A stretch of 64,000 bases of DNA from Acidithiobacillus marinus (GTDB lineage Bacteria > Pseudomonadota > Gammaproteobacteria > Acidithiobacillales > Acidithiobacillaceae), in the NCBI RefSeq assembly GCF_002847505.1, contig NZ_MXAV01000020.1, positions 1 to 64,000 on the forward strand. The letters are read 5' to 3'. Below, piece after piece: positions 9,355 through 18,279 of this stretch. Every line of letters begins with the position of its first letter. Position 1 is the stretch's first letter. The notes under the pieces are model-generated. The model was not told the DNA's origin and did no database searches. It saw only the letters and a list, made by a program, of their open reading frames with translations. Both the position numbers and the translations under genes were made by a program.

Positions 9355-11445
9355 ATGGAAACCATGAACGCAATGACCAACTCCACCAACATTTATAGGG
9401 TGCCATCGGTATCCATCACCACGGTGCGTACTGGCGCATCCACCAAGGCCAACGCCCTTGGGATGCGGCCCATGCAGGAGCGGGCCTACGAAAAACGCGG
9501 CGAGCAGTACCTGCTTATCAAGTCGCCACCCGCATCGGGCAAGAGCCGTGCGCTGATGTTCGTGGCACTCGACAAGCTCACGAACCAGGGCCTGAAGCAG
9601 GCCATCATCGTCGTGCCCGAGAAGTCCATCGGGGCCAGTTTCAATGACGAACCGCTGTCGAAGAATGGCTTCTGGGCCGATTGGCACGTCGAACCCAAAT
9701 GGAACCTGTGCAACGCGCCGGGCAACGACAACGGCGGCAAGGTAAAGGCACTGGGCGCATTCCTCGAAGGCGACGACAAGGTACTGGTCTGCACCCATGC
9801 CACCTTCCGCTTCGCCGTCGATGCCTTCGGCGTGGAGGCGTTCGATGACCGCCTGATCGCGGTCGATGAGTTCCATCACGTCTCAAGTAATCCCGACAAC
9901 AAGCTCGGGTTGCACCTCGGGCAGTTCTTCGCGCAGGGCAAGACGCATATCGTCGCCATGACCGGCTCCTACTTCCGGGGCGACGCTGAGGCCGTGCTGG
10001 CACCGCAGGACGAGTCGAAGTTCGATACCGTCACTTACACCTACTACGAGCAGCTCAACGGCTACGAGTACCTCAAACAACTCGACATCGGCTACTTTTT
10101 CTACAGCGGGCCTTACGTTGATGACATCCTCAAGGTTCTCGACCCGGCCGAGAAGACCATCATTCACATCCCGAATGTCAATTCGCGTGAAAGCACGAAG
10201 GACAAGATGCGCGAGGTGGAACACATCATCGAGGCGCTGGGTGAATGGCAAGGCATCGACACCGCGACCGGCTTCCAGCTCGTCAAGCGTCCCGATGGCC
10301 GGGTGCTGCGCATCGCCGATCTGGTAGATGACGATGCCGCCAAGCGCGACCGCGTGTCCGCCGCGCTCAAAGATCCGGCGCAGAAGAACAACCGCGACCA
10401 TGTAGACATCATCATTGCGCTGGGCATGGCGAAGGAGGGCTTCGATTGGATTTGGTGCGAACATGCGCTCACCGTGGGCTACCGCGCGAGCCTGACCGAG
10501 ATCGTGCAGATCATCGGCCGAGCGACCCGAGACGCCCCCGGCAAGACCCGCGCGAGGTTCACCAACCTGATCGCCGAGCCGGATGCGGCTGAGGAAGCTG
10601 TCACCGAGGCCGTCAACGATACATTGAAGGCCATCGCGGCGAGCCTGCTGATGGAGCAGGTTCTTGCGCCGCGCTTCGAGTTCAGGCCCAAGAACCCCGA
10701 CAACGGCCCGACGCCGGGCTTTGACTACGGCGAGGGTGGCTACGACCCGGATCGCTGTAATGTCGGCGTTAATGAGCAGACTGGTGCCTTCCAAATCGAG
10801 ATCAAGGGCATCGCCGAGCCCAAGAGCAAAGAGGCAGCGCGAATTTGTCAGGAAGACCTGAACGAAGTGATCGCGGCTTTCGTGCAGGACAAGCCCAGCA
10901 TCGAGCGCGGTCTGTTCGATGAGGAGCTGGTTCCCGAGGAGCTGACGCAGGTTCGCCTGGGCAAGATCATCAAGGACAAATATCCCGAGCTTGACGCTGA
11001 AGATCAGGAGACCGTGCGCCAGCACGCCATCGCCGCCCTCAACCTCACGCAGCAGGCCAAGCGGCTTGTCGCCGAAGGCCAAAACGGAGGCGACAGCGAT
11101 GGGTCGCCCAACACCGCCCTGATCGACGGTGTGCGCCGCTTCGCGATGGATGTGCGCGATTTGGATATCGACCTGATCGACCGCATCAACCCCTTCGGGG
11201 AAGCCTACGCCATCCTCGCCAAGGCCATGAGTGAGGACAGTTTGAAGCAGGTCGCGGCGGCCATATCGGCCAAGCGTACGAGCCTGACGCCGGACGAGGC
11301 GAAGGAGATGGCCGTTCGCGCCGTCCAGTTCAAGAAGGAGCGCGGTCGAATTCCGGCGCTCGATTCCCAGGATGCCTGGGAGCGCCGCATGGCCGAAGGC
11401 GCGGTCGCCTTCATGCGTTTCAAGGCGGAGGGACGCTATGAGTAA
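9355..11445 (+). CDS. SF2 DEAD/DEAH-box helicase (type III Res-like)
   Basis: A 696-residue protein. Helicase motif I is PPASGKS (residues 58-64), motif II is DEFHH (171-175), motif III is MTGSYF (202-207) and motif VI is QIIGRATRD (385-393), so both RecA domains look functional. The C-terminal 280 residues are mostly acidic and helical, and I see no nuclease motif. It resembles the helicase part of type III restriction subunits. The start is uncertain: ATGs at 9355, 9364 and 9373 all lack a strong ribosome site. It overlaps the next gene by 8 bp. Probably the translocase or target-engaging motor of the island's system. Confidence 0.82.
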   Translation: METMNAMTNSTNIYRVPSVSITTVRTGASTKANALGMRPMQERAYEKRGEQYLLIKSPPASGKSRALMFVALDKLTNQGLKQAIIVVPEKSIGASFNDEPLSKNGFWADWHVEPKWNLCNAPGNDNGGKVKALGAFLEGDDKVLVCTHATFRFAVDAFGVEAFDDRLIAVDEFHHVSSNPDNKLGLHLGQFFAQGKTHIVAMTGSYFRGDAEAVLAPQDESKFDTVTYTYYEQLNGYEYLKQLDIGYFFYSGPYVDDILKVLDPAEKTIIHIPNVNSRESTKDKMREVEHIIEALGEWQGIDTATGFQLVKRPDGRVLRIADLVDDDAAKRDRVSAALKDPAQKNNRDHVDIIIALGMAKEGFDWIWCEHALTVGYRASLTEIVQIIGRATRDAPGKTRARFTNLIAEPDAAEEAVTEAVNDTLKAIAASLLMEQVLAPRFEFRPKNPDNGPTPGFDYGEGGYDPDRCNVGVNEQTGAFQIEIKGIAEPKSKEAARICQEDLNEVIAAFVQDKPSIERGLFDEELVPEELTQVRLGKIIKDKYPELDAEDQETVRQHAIAALNLTQQAKRLVAEGQNGGDSDGSPNTALIDGVRRFAMDVRDLDIDLIDRINPFGEAYAILAKAMSEDSLKQVAAAISAKRTSLTPDEAKEMAVRAVQFKKERGRIPALDSQDAWERRMAEGAVAFMRFKAEGRYE

Positions 11446-12622
11446 GTCCGATCTTGACGAACTCGCTGCGGAGCTTGCCGAGTTCGCACCGCCCAAAGCG
11501 AAGGGCGGACGGCCAGCCAGCGAGGAGCGCGTCATCGCGGGCTTCGAGGAGATCCAACGCTTCACCGAGAAGCACGGGCGTGCGCCGCAGCATGGTGAGG
11601 ATCGCGATATCTTCGAGCGCCTTTATGCCGTGCGGCTTGACCGTCTGCGCGCGCTCCCGGATTGCCGCGCCCTGCTGGAGCCGCTGGATCATCAGGGCTT
11701 GCTTGCCGGGGTGCCGACCGTTGCCGCTTCGGCGGATGAAGCTGTCGACATCGACGACCTGGCCGCCGAACTGGCGGATGTTGCCGGCGCGGACGACATC
11801 GCGGTCCTACGCCATGTCCGCACCAGCGCCGAAAAGCGCGCCGCCGAGGAGATCGCGGATCGCAAGCCCTGCGAGGACTTCGAGACCTTCCGGCCCTTGT
11901 TTGAGCGCGTGCAAGCGGAAGTCAAAACCGGTATGCGCCAGTCCCAACCCATCGAAGCAGGCCGCCGCGCGATTGAAGCCGGGGACTTCTTCGTTCTCGA
12001 TGGCCTTACTCTCTACGTCGCCGAGGTCGGCGAGCCGTTGAAAATTACCGCCGGAGAAGTGGACCGCCGCCTGCGCCTCATCTTCTCCAACGGCACCGAA
12101 AGCAATCTGCTGCTGCGCTCGCTCCAGCGCGCGTTCTACGACGACCCCGCTGCGCGGCGGCTGGCCTCGCCCGAGAGCGGGCAACTCTCTTTCGGCGGTG
12201 AGCTTGAGGCCGATGATGTCGAAAGCGGCACGATCTACGTCCTGCGCTCCCTCTCGGATCATCCCTATGTCGCGCAGAATCGGGGCCTTATTCACAAGAT
12301 CGGCGTGACCGGGGGCAGGGTGGAGACGCGCATTGCCAACGCCGAACACGACTCCACCTACCTGCTGGCGAAGGTCGAAGTGGTAGCGACCTACAAGCTC
12401 GCGGGCATCAACCGCACTCGGATGGAGAACCTGTTCCACAGGCTGTTCGCGCCTGCGCGGTTGAACATCACCATCAACGACCGCTTCGGTCACCCCGTGC
12501 AGCCCGAGGAATGGTTTCTTGTTCCGCTGTTCGTGATCGACGAAGCTGTCGCGCGCATCAAGGATGGCAGCATCACTGGCTACATCTACGATCCTAGCGC
12601 CGCGAAGCTGGTGAAGGCATAG
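11438..12622 (+). CDS. GIY-YIG (T5orf172-type) nuclease family protein
   Basis: A 394-residue protein; the ATG at 11438 is preceded by GGCGGAGGG and overlaps the helicase stop. The C-terminal third is a GIY-YIG domain of the T5orf172 type: GTIYVLRS (264-271), HKIGVTGG (286-293), candidate catalytic Arg298, and Glu330 in RMENLFHRLF. The N-terminal half is not recognised. It contains two similar acidic stretches, DLDELAAELAE (5-15) and DIDDLAAELAD (104-114). Coupling to the helicase suggests that it supplies the cut that the helicase directs. Substrate and trigger are unknown. Confidence 0.82.
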   Translation: MSKSDLDELAAELAEFAPPKAKGGRPASEERVIAGFEEIQRFTEKHGRAPQHGEDRDIFERLYAVRLDRLRALPDCRALLEPLDHQGLLAGVPTVAASADEAVDIDDLAAELADVAGADDIAVLRHVRTSAEKRAAEEIADRKPCEDFETFRPLFERVQAEVKTGMRQSQPIEAGRRAIEAGDFFVLDGLTLYVAEVGEPLKITAGEVDRRLRLIFSNGTESNLLLRSLQRAFYDDPAARRLASPESGQLSFGGELEADDVESGTIYVLRSLSDHPYVAQNRGLIHKIGVTGGRVETRIANAEHDSTYLLAKVEVVATYKLAGINRTRMENLFHRLFAPARLNITINDRFGHPVQPEEWFLVPLFVIDEAVARIKDGSITGYIYDPSAAKLVKA

Positions 12623-12636
12623 GAGAGCCCAAATGC

Positions 12637-12786
12637 ATGAATAGCCCTGGCCGCCTGCTGCCGAGGCCAGAGACACTGGCAGCGGAGATTGATATCTTGG
12701 CGGCCTGGGCGGATAGCTTTCGGCAGCGTCATGGTACTGCGAGGTTGCCCTTAATCCTTGGCGTCATCCAAGTGCTGTGGAGCTGA
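12637..12786 (+). CDS. possible small ORF, 49 aa, unknown
   Basis: ATG to TGA, 50 codons, starting 15 bp after the nuclease gene. The product starts MNSPGRLLPRPETLAAEID and contains AAWADSFRQRHG. Codon choice looks like the island's. No family is recognised and no clear ribosome site is seen. It may be a real small gene or the truncated start of a lost cargo gene. Confidence 0.25.
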   Translation: MNSPGRLLPRPETLAAEIDILAAWADSFRQRHGTARLPLILGVIQVLWS

Positions 12787-12864
12787 GCGTGGTATTTTAC
12801 ATGGCACTTACAGAGCAGCCGTTAGTAAGGCATCGATATGTATGGTGTTTTCTTGGCTATTTAT

Positions 12865-12880
12865 GATCGAGTGGGAGTGA
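12865..12880 (+). other. attR-like core, second copy of the guaA 3' end
   Basis: GATCGAGTGGGAGTGA. Together with the preceding ATG it would read M-I-E-W-E-stop. It matches the guaA terminus with one mismatch. Confidence 0.7.
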
Positions 12881-13025
12881 GTGAACAGTCTAGTGTAAAA
12901 TCACTTATGGTCATGGGGAATAGAAACACTGTTGCAATTGGTTTCACAGTTATTTTGGTGTCAGGGCGATTTCTTCAAAGAAATATGTTATCTTAATCAC
13001 ATGTTAACTGTTGATTTGGGTAATC

Positions 13026-14186
13026 ATGAAAAATAAATCACCGGAAAAATCACGGAATTTATTACAAACAAAAGCACAGCGCTGGATTATAAAAATAGGG
13101 AGCAGCCTTCTCACCGATGATGGTCGCGGCTTGGATCGGGAAGCGATTCGGACCTGGGTCAAGCAAATTGTTGCCTTGCGCCGTTCGGGAGTTGAGGTCA
13201 TTTTGGTATCATCAGGATCCGTCAGTGCGGGGGTGCAGCGCTTGGGATGGTCTCAGCGCCCTGCAAACCTCAAGGAGCGTCAGGCTGCTGCCAGCGTGGG
13301 TCAGTCGGCATTGATTCACACCTACGAAAAATTACTCCGGGAAGAGGATATTCCTGAAGAGGTGCCGGTTCACTGTGGACAGGTGCTACTGACCCATGAT
13401 GATTTACGCAGCCGACGACGCTATCTCAATGCGCGCTCGGCCCTGCTTACACTGTTAGAAATGAATGTATTACCCATTATTAACGAGAACGATACGGTAT
13501 CTTATAATGCCATCAATCTGGGCGATAATGACACCTTGGCGGCGGTAGTCAGTAATTTGCTGGATGCAGATTTGCTGGTCATATTGACGGATCAGGACGG
13601 TATATTTGATGCGGATCCGCGCAGTAATCCCAACGCAAAACTACTCGCTGAGGTCAATGCCGGTGCGGCGATGTTGGAACGAGTGGCCGGAAGCGGCGGT
13701 TCTGGTGTAGGCACTGGCGGAATGTTGGCCAAAGTGCGCGCTGCCACTCGGGCGGCTCGATCCGGTACATCCACCATTATTGCCAATGGGCGTTGTGAGG
13801 ATGTTTTGCTGCGGATTCGTCATGGTGAGGCTTTGGGTACTTTTATCCATGCTCGACTTCCCAAACTGGATGCTCGTAAGCGCTGGTTAGCAGGTCATCT
13901 GCGTGCACGGGGTGTCCTCCATTTGGATGCTGGAGCTGTTCTTGCTCTCAAACAGGAGGGGGGAAGCCTGCTACCCGTGGGCGTGACTGCACTTGAGGGT
14001 AATTTCCATCGTGGTGATCTGGTTCTTTGTAAGGACCCCGAAGGACATGAATTCGCTCGCGGCCTGGTGAATTGGGATGCTACTGTTGCCCTGCGATGCC
14101 TGGGTAAAAAAAGTCGGGATATTGCCGATGATCCGGATGTTGCTGAAGGCATCCTGATTCATCGCGATAATTTGCTGATTCATTGA
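13026..14186 (+). CDS. proB: glutamate 5-kinase
   Basis: Phosphorylates glutamate to gamma-glutamyl phosphate, the first step of proline synthesis. With the ATG at 13026 it has 386 residues (a TTG at 13011 would add five). The amino-acid kinase domain shows WIIKIGSSLLT, VSSGSVSAGV, INENDTVSYNAINLGDND and GSGGSGVGTGGMLAK. A C-terminal PUA domain (about 280-370) is present, as in long ProB proteins. The first resident gene to the right of the island. Its end overlaps the convergent channel gene by 7 bp. Confidence 0.95.
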   Translation: MKNKSPEKSRNLLQTKAQRWIIKIGSSLLTDDGRGLDREAIRTWVKQIVALRRSGVEVILVSSGSVSAGVQRLGWSQRPANLKERQAAASVGQSALIHTYEKLLREEDIPEEVPVHCGQVLLTHDDLRSRRRYLNARSALLTLLEMNVLPIINENDTVSYNAINLGDNDTLAAVVSNLLDADLLVILTDQDGIFDADPRSNPNAKLLAEVNAGAAMLERVAGSGGSGVGTGGMLAKVRAATRAARSGTSTIIANGRCEDVLLRIRHGEALGTFIHARLPKLDARKRWLAGHLRARGVLHLDAGAVLALKQEGGSLLPVGVTALEGNFHRGDLVLCKDPEGHEFARGLVNWDATVALRCLGKKSRDIADDPDVAEGILIHRDNLLIH

Positions 14187-16558
14187 GGGCCTGATTCCAG
14201 AGCGTCCTGTGCTTTCCCGGTAGCTTCGTTGATTGGCAGAATCTGGCTGGGGATGATGTGTACATCCTGCTGCTGATGAGCCAGCCGAATATTATGGCGT
14301 AATAGACTCTCTACCACGGCTGACCGTAAGTCGGTTTGCACATAGAAGCTTTTATTGCAGTCATCCAGGTAAACACGCAAATAAAACTGCAGGGCATTTT
14401 CACTGACATCCAGTAACAGGGCAGTGGGTGGAATACCACGCGGATCATCCTGCAGAACATCGGGATGATTTTGTCCTTCCTTGACCAGCAGTTCCTTTAC
14501 CAATGCAATGTCCGCGTTGTGCGCCACATTGAAAGGAATCATCAAGCGCAATACATTGTTGGTATACATCCAATTGGTGACCTGTCCGGAAATGAGCTCG
14601 GAATTGGGTATAAAAACTTCGGTACGATCAAAAGTCAGAATCAAGGTATAGCGGATACTCATTTTTTGAACGGTCCCCTGAGTACTCCCGACTTGTATCC
14701 AGTCACCAACCCGAATAGGTCTTTCCAGTAATAAAATCAGCCCGGAAACAAAATTATTGACGATATTCTGTAATCCAAAACCAATACCGACGGATAAGGC
14801 CCCGGCTATGATGGCCAGATTCTGAAGGGCAACCCCTGCCGTGGAGAGAGCGACCAGTATGGCTATGATAAAGCCTGTATAGCGGACAATAGAGAGTATG
14901 GAATGTCTTGCCCCGCTTTCCAAGTGCCCGATGATTCGGGAGTTTTCGGAAAGGTACCTTTGTATGAATGCGTTGATATTAAAGAGCAGAATCAGCAGGA
15001 CAATAGCAATGATCCAACGGAAAGGCTGGACATGGAATGTGCCAACAGAGAATCCTGTAATAAAGTATTTCCAGATCAGGGAAAATCCTGCGTGAGTCAA
15101 ACCCCAGGCAAAAAGGACAAAAGCAGCGACGGCAAGCCAGACAGCAATATGACTGAGGGCACTAAACCAGCTGAGCCAGGGCAGTGGCTGATCATCGTTC
15201 AGACCCAGGCGTTGTTTGAGAGCATGCTGCCAGCGGCCGTTTTTTTGAGCGGTGTAATTCCAGAAATCACTGAGCCCCCAGGAAATAAACAAGCCGCAAC
15301 CAAAAGCCAACAAGGACATGAGTAAGCCAAAAAACAGATAGCCGGTCAGATTGCGGTAGCCTAACAGGGTAAAGACGACTGTGGTTGCCAAAGCCAACAA
15401 GATGATGATCCGCAGAAAAGGATAAGCCCGAAAAGGTTTTTTGGCGCCGGCTACCCATACCAGTCGGAAAACGGCTCCTAACATGACGAGATGATAGGCG
15501 GACCAAAAAAAGGCTTGCTGTTGGGAATTAAGATAATCCTGCGGTGCGGTGAGCAACCACGCTATCGCGAAACCGGCAAGCAGGGCGATAAAACGCAGAT
15601 TACGTAAAGTGGAGCGGAGAGATTTTGGACCCCAAGCAAAATGATGAAAAACCATGCCGCTTGGACGTAATGCCCAGGTGACCAGAATGGCGAGCAGGGC
15701 ATACGTGCCCCAGGTAAACAGAATAATACGCACCAGAGGCGAAAAAACGCCCATAAAATGTGCGATCACTGCTGTAGCGGTAACGCCAGCTATGATTGGT
15801 AGATAGTGATAAAGGCTTTTTTGCGCTGCGGATAATTGCGTGCCATGTGCTGCACTTTCGGGCAGTGACTTGCGCACGACCAGCAGCAGCAAAAAAACAA
15901 ACAGACCAATAGCGATGGCTATTTGTACGTTTTTCTGGGCGAGAATGAAGTGATCATGATGTACTAACCAGTAATTTTTTTCCTGACCCCATGTATAGCC
16001 GCTGACGGCGGTGAGGATCGTGAATTGCTCCCAGATATTTTGATCTCGACGCAATAATATTCTGGCGTGCAGACTCTCCTTGGCACTATCTACTTCCTCC
16101 GCCAGATCGGTGCTGGCAACAGTCAGTACCTTGCAGGTGGCTATTTCCCCACGTAAGTTTTTCTGACGATTAGTCAGCTTCACCCTTAATGCAGTGAGAT
16201 TTTCAGGTTCTTCAGCAACAGCGGGTCCAAGAATTTCAAGTCCATTATCGGTTTGTTCGAGCTGCTTGTTTTTTTTATCCAGGCAATTTTTCGCATCATG
16301 TTTAATGGTGTTGATGCTTTTATTCCAGGCAAGGAGCTGCTGCATCGAAACTGGTTGTTTGAGTTCCGTATGAATTTTCTGTAAAGTCTTACTGTCTTGT
16401 GCGATGTTATCGCCAGCAGATGCGCCAGTAGATGCGTATGCCGCAAATGGTAATATTAACAGAAAATATAAAAAAAATTTAAAAAAACAAGAGGGATTTG
16501 GTAATGCTGAAATATAATAATAAGGTGCTATCGAAGAAAGGATTTTTTGTTCCGTCAC
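14180..16558 (-). CDS. MscS-family mechanosensitive channel (large, multi-TM)
   Basis: About 792 residues from a GTG at 16558 with GGGG five bases upstream; the frame is open to a TTG at 16633. A hydrophobic signal segment (CFFKFFLYFLLILPFAAYA) precedes a periplasmic helical region of about 150 residues and then many membrane segments. The C-terminal third is the MscS core: GIGFGLQNIVNNFVSGLILL is the pore-lining helix, followed by the beta domain (RPIRVGDWIQVGSTQGTV, FIPNSELISGQVTNW). The size and layout resemble large MscK/MscM-type channels. It would release solutes on osmotic downshock. Confidence 0.88.
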   Translation of the reverse strand: MTEQKILSSIAPYYYISALPNPSCFFKFFLYFLLILPFAAYASTGASAGDNIAQDSKTLQKIHTELKQPVSMQQLLAWNKSINTIKHDAKNCLDKKNKQLEQTDNGLEILGPAVAEEPENLTALRVKLTNRQKNLRGEIATCKVLTVASTDLAEEVDSAKESLHARILLRRDQNIWEQFTILTAVSGYTWGQEKNYWLVHHDHFILAQKNVQIAIAIGLFVFLLLLVVRKSLPESAAHGTQLSAAQKSLYHYLPIIAGVTATAVIAHFMGVFSPLVRIILFTWGTYALLAILVTWALRPSGMVFHHFAWGPKSLRSTLRNLRFIALLAGFAIAWLLTAPQDYLNSQQQAFFWSAYHLVMLGAVFRLVWVAGAKKPFRAYPFLRIIILLALATTVVFTLLGYRNLTGYLFFGLLMSLLAFGCGLFISWGLSDFWNYTAQKNGRWQHALKQRLGLNDDQPLPWLSWFSALSHIAVWLAVAAFVLFAWGLTHAGFSLIWKYFITGFSVGTFHVQPFRWIIAIVLLILLFNINAFIQRYLSENSRIIGHLESGARHSILSIVRYTGFIIAILVALSTAGVALQNLAIIAGALSVGIGFGLQNIVNNFVSGLILLLERPIRVGDWIQVGSTQGTVQKMSIRYTLILTFDRTEVFIPNSELISGQVTNWMYTNNVLRLMIPFNVAHNADIALVKELLVKEGQNHPDVLQDDPRGIPPTALLLDVSENALQFYLRVYLDDCNKSFYVQTDLRSAVVESLLRHNIRLAHQQQDVHIIPSQILPINEATGKAQDALESGPQ

Positions 16559-16667
16559 AATAACCCCTACAGAAGAAGATTTAAGCAAATATTTTCGTAA
16601 AACAAGATAACATACAACACCGGATATAGCCAAATGCTACAGTTTTGTAAGTTGCGGTAAAGCCACT

Positions 16668-16691
16668 AAAAACCCGCGCCCTCCGGCGCGG
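16668..16691 (-). terminator. rho-independent terminator of the ferritin-like gene
   Basis: Stem CCGCGCC / GGCGCGG (16674-16680 with 16685-16691) and loop CTCC. On the minus strand it is followed by TTTTT. It lies 42 bp after the stop of the gene at 16733-17581. Confidence 0.8.
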
Positions 16692-16732
16692 AAAACCAAT
16701 TTCCCTGCAAGCTTTGTCCCCTCTTGACTGGA

Positions 16733-17581
16733 CTAGCTGGCTAAAGCGCGACGGGCACTGCGTTTCAACAAAGGCAGCGCCATTTTTTGCAGGGCGGGGG
16801 GGAGCGATACCGGCTTGAGCAGCATTTTGATAGCCATTTCAAAGGGATAATGGCGGCTGACCCAGTCACCCATCCGTTCTCGAAATGCCGCAAAATCCTT
16901 GCCGGAAAAGGTCTGCCCCGAGTTTTTCACTTCAAATGCACTTTTGATGGCGAGATAACTGTCTTCCTGATCTGCTTCAGAGACTCTTTTCCAGAGTTCC
17001 CGTCCAATGCGCCAACGCGAATTTCTTTCGCGGCGCTGGTATTCCCTAAAAAATTTGTAGAAGTGCTTGTAATGATGCACTTCATCGGCACGAATACGTC
17101 CTGCCAGCAAGCGGAGCACCGGTTCCGGACTGGCTGCCTGAATCATGGTGTAGAAACTTGCAGTACCGGTTTCGACGACACAGCGAGATGCCATTTCCAG
17201 GGCCTGAGTGGGTCCCAGCAAGTCTGTCTGACAATAGGGCTGGTAGGCTTTGACGAAGCGCCGATATGCCCGGTCCCAGTCAAAATCTGGCCAGACCTCC
17301 AGTACATAGGTTTTCAGAGCCAAACCGTGCTGGACTTCTTCCTGTTCCCACTGCTGGTTGAGCCAGGTCGTGGCGGGAAGGTTTTCTTGAAAGTATTCCA
17401 CCAGATTACTGGCATAAAGATCAGAGAGCGTTTCGACAAAGGAGGCTCCAGCCAGCAGATAAAACCAGTCTGGTTGATCTTGGATGCTGGCTTTTTCGAT
17501 ATTGGCATAGGGAATATCCGCAACCGACCAGGTCGGATGTGTTCTAACGGCGTGCATGAATTGTGTCTGTCTCCTGCGCAT
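16733..17581 (-). CDS. ferritin-like (di-iron type) protein of unknown role
   Basis: A 282-residue helical protein. Two spaced motifs look like di-iron carboxylate ligands: EQEEVQHG near residue 85 and ADEVHHYKHFY near residue 170. The helical composition and motif spacing fit a ferritin-like four-helix bundle. I cannot assign a reaction. The ATG at 17581 is taken as start; a TTG at 17599 would add six residues and overlap queC. It follows the QueC-like gene closely, so the two are probably co-transcribed, and it is closed by a clear terminator. Confidence 0.6.
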   Translation of the reverse strand: MRRRQTQFMHAVRTHPTWSVADIPYANIEKASIQDQPDWFYLLAGASFVETLSDLYASNLVEYFQENLPATTWLNQQWEQEEVQHGLALKTYVLEVWPDFDWDRAYRRFVKAYQPYCQTDLLGPTQALEMASRCVVETGTASFYTMIQAASPEPVLRLLAGRIRADEVHHYKHFYKFFREYQRRERNSRWRIGRELWKRVSEADQEDSYLAIKSAFEVKNSGQTFSGKDFAAFRERMGDWVSRHYPFEMAIKMLLKPVSLPPALQKMALPLLKRSARRALAS

Positions 17582-17595
17582 GAAATACCATCGGA

Positions 17596-18279
17596 TCAAT
17601 TATCATAACCCATATCCGGGTCGTTGACTCCAGCCAGGGCAAAAGCAGCCTCTCTTTTCAGGCATTGAGGGCAGAAACCGCAAGCTGGCGTGCGGCCGAG
17701 CAGACAGCTGTAGGTTTTCGCCCAGGGAACACCCAAGGCGTTACCGTACTGAATGATAGCGTCTTTGCCAAGATGGATGAGGGGTGTTTCCAGTTGCAGG
17801 CCCAGGCTGCCCAGGGTGTCGTGTATGGCGTTTTGAAAGGCCGGTCGGGAGCAGGTGTCGACTGCTGCATCATCGGCACTCAGTCCGATGACGATGCGCT
17901 TGATGTTCAGGTTGCTGGCAATGGCCGCAACTGCTGCGATAGCCACAAAATTTCGATGGGGCAGGGGAACGTGATAGCGCGCGGTGCGCAGGGCGCCGAC
18001 GGCATTCCCGAAGGCCGAAAGGTCATAGCGTTGTGGATCGATATGCAGTTGTAAACTCAGCGTTTGCACTGCCTGCCACTCTTGCCGGGCGGCACGCTGC
18101 GCATAATCCAGGAAAACGGGTTGGGGATTTTCCTTTTGGGCGAGCTGGAACAGCAGCGTACTGCTTTCTATGCCGCCGCTCATGAGCAGCAGGCATCTGC
18201 GGTCTGGTGACATTGACTCAGGCTGGCGTATGATCGTTGCGGTTTCGGAACGGGTATTCATGGGGGCTAAAGATAACAT
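17596..18279 (-). CDS. queC: QueC-like 7-cyano-7-deazaguanine synthase
   Basis: QueC makes preQ0 from 7-carboxy-7-deazaguanine with ATP and ammonia, in queuosine synthesis. The adenine-nucleotide P-loop reads LMSGGIESSTLL, with Glu where QueC enzymes normally have Asp (SGGxDS). The zinc site is present as C-x8-C-x2-C-x2-C (SCLLGRTPACGFCPQC), and LPHRNFVAIA matches the conserved RN segment. The 227-residue length is normal. The start is ambiguous: the ATG at 18279 overlaps the start of the divergent gene, and ATGs at 18261 and 18213 are alternatives. It could be a divergent paralogue. Confidence 0.72.
   Translation of the reverse strand: MLSLAPMNTRSETATIIRQPESMSPDRRCLLLMSGGIESSTLLFQLAQKENPQPVFLDYAQRAARQEWQAVQTLSLQLHIDPQRYDLSAFGNAVGALRTARYHVPLPHRNFVAIAAVAAIASNLNIKRIVIGLSADDAAVDTCSRPAFQNAIHDTLGSLGLQLETPLIHLGKDAIIQYGNALGVPWAKTYSCLLGRTPACGFCPQCLKREAAFALAGVNDPDMGYDN

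Larger units (their letters stand above)
4838..12880. mobile_element. genomic island integrated at the 3' end of guaA
   Basis: The segment is bounded by GATTGAGTGGGAGTGA (4838-4853, end of guaA) and GATCGAGTGGGAGTGA (12865-12880), identical at 15 of 16 positions. The right copy reads M-I-E-W-E-stop, a second guaA C-terminus. The interior is visibly richer in G/C at third codon positions than guaA or proB, and it holds four non-housekeeping genes. The guaA 3' end is an established tyrosine-integrase target. No integrase or recombinase gene is visible, so the element is either decayed or mobilised in trans. It lies between guaA and proB. Confidence 0.72.
12623..13025. other. island right end and proB upstream region
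   Basis: About 400 bp without a confident gene. It holds a doubtful 49-codon frame (12637-12786), one TGGCAC copy (12802), the attR core (12865-12880) and then about 145 bp of AT-richer resident DNA before proB. TATCTT near 12988 could be a -10 box for proB, but no good -35 is visible. Confidence 0.5.

Noticed and set aside
9883-11565. 560-codon open frame on the minus strand opposite the helicase
   Set aside because: The plus strand has complete helicase motifs; the antisense frame is long only because the DNA is GC-rich.
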